Positions 1 to 12,400 of a stretch of 64,000 bases of DNA are shown here, piece after piece. The translations under genes and the position numbers were made by a program. The stretch comes from Struthidea cinerea (Eukaryota; Chordata; Aves; Passeriformes; Corcoracidae): positions 250,360-314,359 of the forward strand of contig VZTI01003405.1 in NCBI GenBank assembly GCA_013397865.1. The letters run 5' to 3'. The first letter of the stretch is position 1, and the number at the start of each line of letters is the position of its first letter. A model generated the notes under the pieces. The model ran no database searches. It saw only the letters and a list, made by a program, of their open reading frames with translations, and was not told the DNA's origin.

Positions 1-349
1 CACAAGTGATTAGTGCTCACAGGGTGGCTCTGGGGCACCCACGCAGCAGTTCTGCTTTTCCCAACATTGTGCCATTAAGGGTTCATCTCTGCCGAGTGAG
101 ACTTCCCGGAGAGCTCTGCTGGGATCGTGTTTGACTTTTGCAGCTGATGTGGTGTAGGTGGAAAGGGCTTAATTGGCTGACATTTGCACCCGTTTTTCCT
201 GGAAGGGAGAAAGCACCAGTTGGATACAGCTCGTTCTGACTGTGGGTTGTGAGATCCCCAGGATCCCACAGCCTGTTTTGTGGGATCCAGATTTTGTTTA
301 GCAGCCCTGTTGTGTCCTGTGGCAGCTAAACATCGGCCTGCAGGAGACT

Positions 350-374
350 TCCTCCTCCTCCTCCTCCTTCTCCT
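350..374 (+). repeat. TCC microsatellite
   Basis: About eight TCC units with one TTC interruption. Confidence 0.9.
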
Positions 375-423
375 GGTAGGTGTTCAGGGACAAATGTACC
401 CCATGCTCCCCTGCTGTTACAAG

Positions 424-619
424 CCCTAATTGACATTTCAAGAAGGGAATTTGCCAGAGCAGCTGTGGCTGCCCCTGGATCCCTGGAAGGGTCCGAGGCC
501 AGGTTGGATGGGGCTTGGAGCAGCCTGGGATGGTGGAAGGTGTCCCTGCCCCTGGCAGGGGGTGGAATAATGTGGAGTTTAAGATCCCTTCCAACCCAAC
601 CCTTCTGTGATTCTATGAA
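424..619 (+). mobile_element. CR1 LINE fragment
   Basis: Plus orientation, ending in the CR1 3' motif ttctgtgattctatgaa. The body shows the typical gaggccaggttggatggggc and cttggagcagcctgggat words. It lacks the usual segment between the GAAGGGAATT and AGAGCAGC parts, as does the copy at 18094. Confidence 0.9.
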
Positions 620-3600
620 TTAAGGGATGAAAACCTTGAGATGTGGTTGTGTGCCCCTTCCAAGCCTGTCTTGCCACCTCCTTATTCCATATTCCCTGTT
701 AAGCCGTTGGGGGAGAGGAACAAACTTCCTGCCCGACTCACTTGGAAGCTGCACCGGCTTCAGCACCGGCTTCAGCACCAGCCCCAGGCATGTTAAATCC
801 CCTTTTGTCCAATTTTCAAATTTATTACTATTTTTAGGCCTCTCTAGGTAGCCTGCTGGAATTTGGGATCTGAAATCTTAAAAAAAAAAAAAATCCTACA
901 TAAAAAATTTTGCAGAATATGCAGGAGATGAAACCAAGGGGTTTTGTGGGAATTAGATCAGGATGTACAGAGAAACCAGTCTAAAATTAGACAATCTTTC
1001 CAGTTGATATTATTTTTTTACTATCTCAGGGAATTTTATAACTGGTTATTGTGTTCCATTATGTTCTCTAGGATGGCTAAACTCCAGAGAGCTGATACTT
1101 GGTTTTAAGTTGTGTAAAACTTTATCACAAAATAATTTTGTGGCTTAGAGGATGTAACCTCAAAATGGACTACACTGGGTCAGTCCCATGGAAGCACCAT
1201 CCAGCCCAGTACCTTGTTCCCCAAATACCAACTGCTCAGGAAAAGAAAGAGAGAGAGTATGGGGTGACTTTTCCTTCAGGGCATTCTTCCCAAAGCCAGC
1301 AGATTAGAGATTGCAGTCTTCCTGTGCAAGGAATGCATCCAAGGCTCTCGGGTTGACCCGTCCCCCATGGATTCTCTTTTCTGAGATCACTTTCTGCTTC
1401 TGGCTTCCACTGCATCCTGTTCACTCTCTGCAGAGCACTTGTGGCCTTCCAGCCTGCTCCTCCAGCCCTCCTTGGCCATGGCTTTTCCAGGCAGAGCACC
1501 TTCAGCAGCTGAAGCTCTGCTCCTTTAAAGGAATTCCGCCTGTAGTCTGGAGAACGTGGCTATTTCCAGCCTAAGTGTGATTCCTGATGGGATGGACACG
1601 GGCCTGCAATCTGAGCTGTTTGACTCCAGATGGAATCAAGGAAGGAAATAAAGGCAGAGTTGACAACATCCAGTGATAATTACTGGCACACAGGTTAGAG
1701 GGTAGCTAAAAGCAGGGCGTTTCTGGTTTGCAGCTGCACTGTGGGGCTCACTGGTTCCAGCCTCTGTTCACCCAGTCCCTTTCAGACAGAGGCTGTTCCC
1801 AAGGTCTCGGATGTAGCCTGAGCCACGCTCCCAATCCCCAGAAGCTGGGAATGGGACTGCTCGGCTCAGCTGGCTCCCGGGGCTGGATCCCAGTGAGGAG
1901 CACTGGTCAGCTGGGCACCCTGCTGAGCCTCCAGGCAAACCACCCCGATAACCCAAATATCTCTGCCTTCAGCCCCCAGCCACAGGGCAAGGAGGGCAAG
2001 GAACGGCTGGGAATGTGCTGGGGGAAGTGGAAACACTCGTTTTTGTGGTAGCCCAGGCTTGTACCAGGGTAAACTCCTTAGGAATCCACATCTTGGGTCC
2101 TGGTGTGGCAGCTCGGAATGACCAGACCCATTCAATGTCTAGACCAAACGAGCTGTTTATAGCCTGGCTGACTGGAAGTGGATTCAGTGAGGAAGGCTGG
2201 AATAGAGGGCTTCAGACCCAGACTCTGAGGTCTTTCCTGCCCTGTCACCCAGATGGAGGAGATTAGATCAGGTATTTCCCGGTCAGGATATTTTAAAGCA
2301 AATAGCAGTCACTCCCTTCAGAGCACACAACTCCACCCCAGTATTGTCAGGGAAAGGAGCATGTGAAAATTGGTGTTTTGGTCTTCGCTGGCAAATATTT
2401 TGATACTCTTTCAAAGATCTTAATTTGTTTTTCTTCCTTAGCTCTCGGCCGGAGGCCAAGGGAAAGCAAATCACCAGTCCTGGTATTTGATCTAGCTCCA
2501 TTCAGGCATGTTTTTTTAAACAGTAGGACTTTGTCATTTATACATCTGAAGTGTGTATAACAACATTGGCAATGGTTGTATTCTCTGTAAAGCTGTACAC
2601 GCTGCATGGTTTCAGTTCCAAGTATTTTGCACTTAAAAATCACAGACAGGTTGCCCCAGCTGCTTGTTTGCTGGGCTGTGCTTACTTCCATGGATGCAGT
2701 TGGCAGGAGTGCTGCTTTGCAGTGAAGTGCTCCACTGAAATGTTCCTTTTCAGAGAGCTTCAGCATGCGATGCTGTGCCCGGTTATCATCCCTGATGACA
2801 GGCGTTTCCCTGCTTCCTTAAGTTGGGGGGTTGTTCAGGTGAGCTCCTCCCCGATGCTGTGTTTGGATTTCAAGCTGCTGTTCTAGCAGCTGTCCCCCAT
2901 TTCTACCCCCTCTGTTGCATTTCTCGGGAAGAATTGCCTCTTCTTGGCCTCAGCAATCAAGAAGTAACCCAACCCTGAGTTTTAATTTAACTGGGAGGAT
3001 TTTGGTGGCACGTTGCCCTTGCTTTAACTCGAGCACAGTTCGGTTGCTTTTATTAGTTTATGGTTAACTCAGCTCCTCTAGAAACTTCCTTCAGCTGGGT
3101 GGTCCACTGGGATGAAAGGAGGGTAAATTTGGGGGGTCCTCAGCGTATCCTTTGGGGAACAGAGGGATTAAACACTGCAGCACCCGAGAACTGAGGGGGT
3201 GGAAAGCGGGACCTCACCCCAGATCCACGCAGGTGTTGGGAGCTGTGTGCAGGGACCACACTGCAAGAGGCTTTACTGGATTAGGGCTGGATTCTCCTTC
3301 ATGGAATTATGTACTTTAGCACCCCTCAGAAGTCAGTGCTAGAGCCGGGAGGAGCTGGTGGGGACGATTTAATTTTCACCACTTTATGTCTCACAGCTTC
3401 AGGGCTGTACTTTCCTGACTGCTGCAGGAGTCCCTGTGTGTCCATAATTTGCCCTCAGGGCCCCTCAGGTAAGAAAGCCAGCTTCCTTGGGGAAGCACAG
3501 GGATGATCCTTCTGCAAGGGCCCGCATTGGCTGGAGAACATCTGGGGAGTCAGTGAACCAACGATGCTGCCAAGCCTCAGTGCCCAGAGCTGAGGTGACA

Positions 3601-6140
3601 GCTTAGCATGGAGTGAAGGAGCCAGGGGTAATACTGAGGTTCCAGCCAGAGCCGCCTGCAGATCTCTGGGGTTGCAGACCCTTGGTACAGTGGTGTTTGC
3701 TGCCTGCTGCCTCACAGGAGCACAGGGGATGCCCATCTCCTTCCCACATCCCAGTATCTCCTGGCACCCAGTACCTTGTCTGTCCTTCCAGGGTGCCCAA
3801 TTACACTGCAAGCATTCACCACAAGCTCACAAAGGATTCCTGGGACCACATTCACTGAAATCTGTGCCCTAAGACTTTCTCAGGCATTGTTGCCCGGACA
3901 CCTGTGACTGTGATTCATCCTTTCATATTAAGGCTGGAGTTTATTGCCAGGAGAAGTGTCTGGAGGTCTGGGCTAGTCCCTTTTTGTCAGGGGCAAATTT
4001 GATTTCAGAGAGCCATGACCCAAACCTGCTTGCTTATTAAACTACCCTGAGCAGCTTTAATGACACATACAAGGGTTTGTTTATTTTCTTTTTCCTAAAT
4101 GTAATTTTTAAAAGATGTTGATTCTTTCAGACATCTCAAGAGCTGCTGCCCCAGTGCGGTGAGTGCACAGAAGTAGGTCTCAAACCGTTTCTCCCACTCA
4201 GCTTTCAGGTGCAATTCATGATTTATCTTTGCTTCTAGGACGTGACTGTGGAGAAAGAATTCAGTTTGGGTCTGCAGCAAGCCATACCTTGACCATCAAA
4301 TGATGGCAGAGTCAGTACTGAAAAGAAAGGAAAAGCACTTATCAGGCCAATCTGTTTCCACATAGGAGCTTCAAAGGGACAGCAGTCAGATAAAAGCATG
4401 CAAACCATCAGGCTGCTCACCCATTTGAAGTGTATTCCGTGGTGCCTGCCTCAGGAGCAGCCAGACAGGTTGTGTGCAATCCCTCTTGCTGAGTCGTGAG
4501 CATCTGATTGCTCTGTTGCTCAACAGGACGGGGAACAAAGGGTATGCATCGGCTTGGAGGGAGCCCCTTCCAAGGAAAACCCCCACTCAGCTGTACTTCT
4601 AATCTAATGGTTCATTTAGAAAGGAGTTTTAACCACGAGGAACTGTTGGTATTTAGAGAAGTAAGATCTTTCCTACTAAATCAGCCCCCAAGTGGCCATG
4701 AATCAGTGCTGTCGGTGGGGCAGGAGAAAGTGATTCACCGGGGCCTGTCACAGTGTCTGTGGCAGGGCTGGGGGTGGGAGGTTTGGGAAGTGCAGCTCTT
4801 GCAGGCACTCTGAGTGTGGCAGAGTTGGGCAAGGCTTGTCCCATCCTGTGGTCTCTTCTAGCAGAGGCCAGTACCAGGTATGTTCAACATGGGGACACTT
4901 GGAACCTGTCCCAGAGCTCCTCCCCTGATTTTTGCTAGCCGAATGTAGACCTTTTTTTCTAAAGCAAAGGGGTTTTTTTCTGTATATCTTTTAAATTTAG
5001 CAAAAATGATTTAACAGATGTGGCTGCAGCAGACATACAGAGGTATGAGTATCACGTGATTATTCAAAAGTGACAGCACCAGCTACATTAGCCTGATGTA
5101 GCTGTTGCATTACAGTTTTATTCCCCACTGCCTTGTTTTGCTTGTTTTGCCTGAAACCCAGTGTTCATGTGAAGAAAAAGCCCTATATTTAAGTGGGTTG
5201 CTAATGCTTCCAGTAGCACTTTACCCAGTTGGTTCAGCAGTTAAATTGTTCTCTGCACTTGATGGGGCTGTGATAACTTGTTCCACTTCATTGCACTGGG
5301 ATGCTCTGCTCATGGGGCTGCCCTGGCACGTGGCCTTGTTGGTGACAATGGCACCATTCAGCCCCTCTCTGCTCCTCATTCCACGGGGGATCTCTGTGGC
5401 ACTGGGCATTCCACCTCTCCCTCCTCTTTCCCTTCAGGACTGTCTGCTGAGCCTCCTTTCATAACCCCTGGGCAGCTCCAGGGACACGGCAGCGCTGCCA
5501 GTGCAAGGAATGGTGCTGCTCCTCCATGCCCTCAGCAGTGCCAGGGATCCCAGATCCCGGTGGAAGCTCTGCTGCTGCTTCCCACATCTGCCTGTCGCAG
5601 CACAGTCCCGGAGCCCATTTAGTTCCTTTCCTCAGCCCGTGGTCTCCACGTGCCTTTCTCCCTGCTTTCCACAGAGCAATCCTCCGTCAGAGCAGTAGAG
5701 CCCGTGTCCATCAAACCCTGCTACGGTTTGTTCCTGGCCTGGGAGTGTTTCCCACTCAGCCCCGTCAGGTTTTTGTGGGATCTCAGTGTTAACCCCCTGT
5801 GCTTTGTGCAGCCCCCAAAGGCTCTGCACAGGCGAGCCTCCCGGAGCAGATGCCCGCAGCTGCCTGGGAGCTTCCCCCCCTCGGTTGGGAATGAGCTGAC
5901 ATTGCAGCAGGAGCTCGGAAGCAGAGACCTGTGCCGTGAATGCCCTGAACCCGGCTAACCTCGGCACCGATCTGCTCGTGGGCCAGGCTCGGTGCACGCG
6001 GGGCTCCCTCGGTGCCGCGTTTGTAACTCGGGAGCAGAACGGTGTTGGCAGCTCCGGGCTGTGAGCTGCTCCGACCTTTGTCTGCTCAGACCCTCCTCCT
6101 ACCAAAGGCCTTCAATGGGCTGCCCACAAGCCTTTGATAA

Positions 6141-6200
6141 GGGATATTTAGGAGTGGAAAAGGGAGCGCAGGGGTATTTAGGAGTGGAAAAGGGAGTACA
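6141..6200 (+). repeat. 30-bp tandem duplication
   Basis: Two adjacent copies of a 30-bp unit containing tatttaggagtggaaaaggg, differing at three to five positions. Confidence 0.92.
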
Positions 6201-6752
6201 GGGTGATCAGGAGCAGGGCTGTAGCAATACACTGATCTTTTCACCAGTCCAGCCTATCACTTGCATTGTGGTAAAGATTGTAGAGATCTTTGCAAAATGT
6301 GCTACACTTTAACCTTACGAGCAAATATAACAAATATATTCACCCCGAGTTCTCCATCCTTGAGGTTTTTTTATAATTTTTTTTTTATAAACTGATATAT
6401 ATTAGTTACAGAGTATAAGCCCGATTTATTGACAGGAAAAGGGAGGTAATTAATGCAGTGTCTCACCAAGGTCATCTGAAAAGGCTGTGGCACACTGGGC
6501 ATGGGGGACCTTGAGTAGCTCTGGGGGAATTTGAGTTTTTGGAAAAATACTCCATGTGCTCATCAGCACTAAGAAACTTTGATGCACATGCTAGCTGGCA
6601 AGATTACAGATCCCATCTCCCTCAAGTTGGTCGTCTGTTCTAGTAGCTCTTTGTTTTCTTAAATCAACTCATTTTAACTAAAGCATGAGAGATGCTTCCT
6701 AAAAGTTACATCAGCTAGGATTTTTGAACTAACTGTGTACTTTTTGTAGAGC

Positions 6753-7020
6753 ATAGAATCATGGAATCACAGAATGGTTTAGGTGGAAGGGACCTTAAAG
6801 TTCATCCCATTCCATCCCCTGCCATGGGCAGGGACACCTTCCACTATCCCAGACTGCTCCAAGCCTCGTCCAGCCTGGCCTTGGACACTGCCAGGGATGG
6901 GGCAGCCACAGCTTTCCTGGGAAACCTATGCCAGGGCCTTCTCACCCTCACAGGGAAGAATTTCTTCCTGATATCCAGACTAAGGCTATTCTCTGTCAGT
7001 GTGACATTAGGGAGGAAGAG
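6753..7020 (-). mobile_element. CR1 LINE fragment
   Basis: Reverse orientation: starts with the complement of the 3' terminus (atagaatcatggaatcacag) and continues through gtccagcctggccttggaca and agggaagaatttcttcctga. Confidence 0.92.
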
Positions 7021-9018
7021 GGGCCCAGGGAACAGTGATTCCATGGGAGTGATGACCCAGTGCTGGCTGGTTCGGGTCAGTTCTGCCGGTGGGTGTCTGT
7101 CGCTGTGTGGGCAGAGGGCAGTGCCCTGGGCACTGGCACACGGGGGCTCTCATGGAGGCAGCGCTGGCACAGGGAGCTGCGCCATCCCTCTTTTCACGGC
7201 ACAGTGCGAAACCTTGCTCGTGGCAGTGTTGTGTAAACACGGCTCTGAGCAGCACCGCTTCCCCTCGCCAGGTATTCCTCCTTGGCACAGGATGAGAAGG
7301 TAACTGGCTTCCCAAAACCAAGTGTATCGGAGCAGCAGGATCCACGTGTGGCTGTGAAAGCTGCTCCGGGTGGGTACAGGGCTGTACTTCCAGGAAACCC
7401 TGCTCAGCTCATTCACACATGGAGGAGCAGAGCAATACTGGCCTGTCCGGAGCAGCCTGTCTGTCACTGTGTGCTGCATTAAATAACCAGATGGAGCAGC
7501 AGAACTGTGCTCATTGAGCGGGGAAGGAAGTGCTTATTCTTCCAGCTGGACTCCAAGTCTCCCTTGGGAAGCGGTGTTTATAAAGAACAGGCCCATCCAT
7601 TGCAAATTAATGCCTTAAAAGTTAGTCAGCCCTTCCCCTGCCCCGAAGCTCTCCCCGTACAGCCCTTGCTGCACAGCAGGACGGTTTCACACAGAGCTGA
7701 TGGAGGGTTTCTTTGTTTCCACAGAGCTGCTCTTGGATACAAAGAAAACTGGTGCTTGAACCAACATCTGGAAGCTTGTTTTCTCTCAAAATAAATACTC
7801 CATTCTGCTACCTCTTCTCAGAGATTCCTCTTTTTTTAAAAAAACTTGTGAATCAAGCACTAGCTCCTCTTGCAGGAGAGATAGAGGCTGAAATTCCTGT
7901 TGTTTCGGCCACATTTCTCACTTCTTTGCATCCTCTTCGCCCAAGTACCTAAAACGTTCGTTTCCATTTACAGGGTTTGGCCTCTGTTTGTCCTCCAAAA
8001 TCTGCCTCGGATGCCTGTAGATAGCCAGGTGGTGGTGGGTATCCTCCTGGGGGAATTAGCCTTGTAGCAGGCTGAGTCACAGCCTACAGAACCCCAATTC
8101 AGTGGTGTTTTTTCCTGTCTTGCTCAAACTGGCCGTATTCTTGTCTCTTCTGATCCTTCCACTGCAAGTTCTTGGGGGCCAGGAAGGGTCTGTGGCATTT
8201 GGTGGGGAATATCCCATGGCCCATCATTACAGTTTGTGATGAAAACAGAAGTAATCTCAACCACATTAGCCTGTCAGGAGGAAAAAAAATAAGAACCTTT
8301 TTGGTTACATAATTTTCAAAGGTCAGCCTTGGGGTGTCTGAAATTTATCTTCATCTGTAGGTGTGAGTGCACAATATCAATGTTTTCTCCTCAAAACGCG
8401 TAGGTTGGGAGCTGCTTTTCTCGACACTGCCAGTTTTTGCTACCATATGTCCTCCTTTTGCAAAACCTTTAGCACTGTTAACTTGGCTTAATGTAAACAG
8501 ATGATGCTGCATTTTATATTCCAAATTGCCGAGGCCGTAGAGGCACCACCTGCAGTGGTGCACATGTGACTGGTCTTTCCTAACCTGTGCTGGAAGCTCT
8601 GCCTCGACCCCACCTTTTCCTCCAGTTGTTTGTCTCCAGAAGGAAGGAATCTTACCTTAGATGCCCCAGGGGCAAACTATGGACCCCTAGGGGCTCCTGC
8701 AGCAGTTGGGAAAGTACAGCCCTGGAGCTGTGAGACATAAAATGCTGAAAATGCACATGTCCCCATGAAGCTGCAGGGAAATGCATGGGACAGCTTCACC
8801 CTTCTCTCCAAGGCGGAGAGCTCTTCACTGCCTCAGGACAGCTGTGGTGCCTGTTTGTCACCAGCCCGCCTCTGCCTCTAGTTGTTTGTCTTCGGGAGGA
8901 AAAGAGATGAGGGGCTTCCAGTGCTAGAAAAAATGGAGGTGTGAAGAGCTGTGGTGCCCGCGGGCATTCGGGGTCTCGGCCAGGCTCTCCCCTCACCCTG
9001 TGTCTCTCTCACAACCAG

Positions 9019-9466
9019 GACGTCAACGCGGGCGAGGGCAGCGAGTTCACCGACAGCGGCATCGAGGGCGCAGCCACCGACACGGACCTGCTGTCGCGGC
9101 GCTCCAACGCCACCACGGCCAGCTACTCGCCGCCGGCCAGCCGCGCCTTCATCGGCAGCGACAGCGGCAGCAGCTCGGCGGGCGATGGGCTGCGCCAGGG
9201 CGTCTACGAGAACTTCCGCCGCGAGCTGGAGATGAGCACCGCCAACAGCGAGCACCTGGAGGAGGCAGGGTCAGCCCTCAGCGACGAGCAGAGCAGCGGC
9301 ACCCTCAGCTCCCCCGGCCAGTCCGACATCCTGCTGACGGCCGCGCAGGGCACCGTGCGCAAGGCCGGCGCCCTGGCCGTCAAAAACTTCCTGGTGCACA
9401 AGAAGAACAAGAAGGTGGAGTCGGCCACGCGCAGGAAGTGGAAGCACTACTGGGTGTCCCTGAAAG
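9019..9466 (+). CDS. TIAM1: TIAM1 exon: Ser/acidic pre-PH segment and first strands of the N-terminal PH domain
   Basis: This exon encodes 149 codons plus one base. The acceptor is preceded by a pyrimidine tract (ccctgtgtctctctcacaaccag) and the donor is gtacag. The first about 110 residues are rich in Ser, Gly and acidic residues and look disordered; they include SRRSNAT and SDEQSSGTLSSPGQSD, candidate phosphorylation and binding sites. The segment beginning GTVRKAGALAVKNFLVHK starts the N-terminal PH domain and continues to RRKWKHYWVSLKG. In TIAM1 this PH domain, with the following coiled coil, drives plasma-membrane targeting and scaffold binding. Reading frame is phase 0 at entry: the aspartate codon at 9019 is the residue that follows the upstream large exon in TIAM1. 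The exon is much more GC-rich than the flanking introns. Confidence 0.96.
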
Positions 9467-12400
9467 GTACAGAGAAAGTGGGCGGGGTGGCAAAACCAGG
9501 GGCCTGGACCCGTAACAGAAGCTGCCGTGAACTACAGTATCATTCACATGAAGCTTGGGGGAGTGGCCCTGCTGTTTTTCAGAGGTTTTGTGGGGTGGTT
9601 GCTGCTGTGCTCAGTGATGGCACACGTGTAGTCCAAGGCACAGCAGTGGGGTTCGTACCTTGCTTTGAGCCCTGCTGGCACCAGCCAGGGTGGCTTCCTT
9701 GGAGAAGCGCGTCCATCACTTGCTGGCAGCTGAATACCCCTGTGCAGCCACAGGCAATCGGTAGTGGGAGGCTGTTGGTGGTGACAGTGGCTGGTGTTCA
9801 CGCAGGGGCTCTGCATCCCTCCTATACCTCTCCTTCCCCGAGAGGCTTCATGAGTATAAATACTCAGGGTTGCAGCACACTTGCAGGGGACAGGAAGCCG
9901 TGGTTGGTCATCAAGGCTGACGTGCGGCTCTGGCTGTGTCACCCACCCCGTGGTGGGCAGCCAGCTGCCCTGCTTCCTCCTCGGCTTCCTGGGCCACAGA
10001 CTCTCATCTCCCTGGATTGTTGCAGTTCCTGCTAGGCACATGCTCATAAACTCATCTTCATGTGGTTCATCAGCAGTAAAACAGTTTTGGGACTGGCTCC
10101 CTCTCCTCTGCTGCGGCCGGAGCCAGCAGAGGCAGAGCCGTGTCTCCTGCTCTAGGCGGGGTCATCAACAAGGCTCAGTGTGGTCAAACCCTGTCCTCCC
10201 CACTGAGCTCTCTTCTTAGAGCGCCTGTTTATTTTTAATTTGCAGCGCTATTTTAAAACCAACAGCAAGGTTTGAAGCCAGCTCTCCCTTGGGGTGGCTG
10301 GAGAGCTGGGGAAACGGGAGAGGAGATGGGGAGGTGAGGGGCAGCCCTGATCTCCTGGGAGGGGGCCCTGCGGCAGGAAGGTCTTGCTGTGAGGAGCCAG
10401 CAAACAAAGGGCCATCTGGGAGGAGAAAGGGGAAGGGTGAGCAGGGAAGTGATGTTGTTTTGAAGTGCTTTGACCCAAGTGGAGTGTTAACTCCTTGGAT
10501 TGCTGTGCCTCCATACTGGCAGTGTTTAACCGAGGCTTTGAAGTGAACAGCTGCCATTGTTTGGCTGCAAATAGTTTTGTGAGAGGCTGGGTACCAGGGC
10601 ATCCCTTTCCAGTGACACAGCAACTATGTGCCAGCTTACAGACAACTGGAGACAGTGTGGGAAGGTGGGAGAGGAGGAGACCCTGTTCTTTTTGGAATCT
10701 CCCAAATTGCACCCTTGCTCTATACTTTCCTTCCTTCTCCCGGAGGATTGCAAAGATTGTTTTGTAACACCGAACAGGTTGTTTGCTGTCCCCAGCTAAG
10801 TTTTTTTGCCCATTAGTCTTTCAGCAAGCACAGCTCATCCCAGCCTACTTTAATTCCAGTTACTGTCTGCATCCAGTAATTAAATGGCTCGATCTTTGCC
10901 TTGCAGGGACTGTGGCAGCAGCAGCAGCTGCAGAGGCTGGGCCATGCCTGGGGGCCTGTCTGCTCCCAGGGCTGGCTCACAGCTGGTTGTCACCCTCAGG
11001 GGACCAGGATCTCACGCCTGCATCTTCGCTGCGATGGGGTGGCTATGGACGACCCCAAATATGAGATTTCTTACGATGTTTCTCATCTGGGGCTGTATTT
11101 TACTGCCCGTGACTTTCTGTTTTGTCAATCCTGGGGAGAACAAAACTCAGGGAGAAAAAAAACAGCCCTGGGTCAGGGCTCGCTGTGCCCTACAGCTTGT
11201 GGTGTGCCCTCTTGGCGTTAAAACCAGCACCTCGCCAAGCTAAAAACTAGGCACTTGCTGGTGCTCTCCACTGTGAAAACCCGGGCAGGCTGTGGCAAAC
11301 CCTCCCTCATCCCCGTGGGGGTTTATTTATAGGCTGAGTCTCAGCGCTGAGGGGCTGCAGGGCATCTGGATGTGCTGCTCGTTGTCTCTTGCAGGGTGCA
11401 CGTTGTTCTTCTACGAGACTGATGGCCGGTCTGGCATTGACCACAACAGCATCCCCAAACACGCTGTCTGGGTGGAGAACAGCATCGTGCAAGCCGTGCC
11501 TGAGCACCCCAAGAAGGACTTTGTCTTCTGCCTCAGCAACTCCCTCGGGGACGCCTTCCTCTTCCAGGTTGGATTTTGCAAAGTTCTTTTCTGTTTCTCA
11601 GCAAGGAGGACATCCTAGCTCTGGTTGGGATCTGTGGAAAATCCTGCTGGCTCCATTAGGTTTGGGATTTTCCTCTGGCAGCACTAGAGGAAGGACATGA
11701 TCTCAACACGATCAGTGTCAAATCTGCTTTTTTAATAACTGACTGGACCCTCTTGGTGTAGATGGCTGGAGCAAAGAATGAAGAAATGCTCTTGCACCAC
11801 TGTAAAAACTGGTTGGGCAGCATGCTTAGAACACACAGACCAAGCCAGTCGCCACACTGGGCTTCCAGCTGGGCGTTAAACGTGCTGTGCCACTCTCTGT
11901 GTCTTGTAAGAGATGTGTGTCGAAGGCAGGGCCTTGTGGAGAGGCTCGAGGGGCTGACAAGACCAAGAGAAATTTGAAGTGCAAGGGGATGTCTGGACCT
12001 GCAAGTAAGTGCTCTCCCAGAGGGGCTGCAGAATCCAGCTGCCCCTTGTTCACACATCTTGCTGCTGCACAAGAGGAGACTGGAAGTTCAGGGTTTGGTT
12101 CTTTAATCAGAAAATAGCAATGTCTCAATTTCGCTGGGTACATCTGAAAAAGAATCCAGGACTTACATCAAAGACCATACATTAGTTGATGTGTTTCACT
12201 TGAAAAGATTTCTGTAATTTGGTAACCACTGCTTCCCTGAGTGGTTTTTAGGTTGGCATCCCCTTTCTTATGTCAAGTTGGCACTAAGCACAGTGTGACA
12301 TTCTCTTGTTTGCAGTTGGCAGCGTGTGCTGAGGTGGGTGCATTTCCTCCTCTTTTGATTCAGTTTTCTTCGCTGGAGGAATCCCTTTATTTCTCTTTCC

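Larger units (their letters stand above)
1..9018 (+). other. Intron upstream of the first visible TIAM1 exon
   Basis: No coding exon could be supported here. In TIAM1 the residues before the 9019 exon come from one large exon, which is not in this window, so this is the 3' part of the intron following it. It contains CR1 fragments (424-619, 6753-7020), a TCC run (350-374), a poly-A run (880-893), a 30-bp tandem duplication (6141-6200) and a mildly CpG-rich patch at about 5820-6070. A short segment around 8622-8650 reappears diverged at 8878-8905. The rest shows nothing recognisable. Confidence 0.85.

Noticed and set aside
5632..6105. 157-codon minus-strand frame in the first intron
   Set aside because: No recognisable domain, no splice signals, and no link to neighbouring features.
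8622..8905. Similar 28-base segments at about 8622 and 8878 (agttgtttgtct core)
   Set aside because: Only one short, diverged pair and no further extension; could be an old local duplication or chance.
9467..10035. Continuation of the first exon frame for about 190 codons
   Set aside because: TIAM1 homology stops exactly at the GT donor (9467) and resumes at 11395; the extension is intron read-through.
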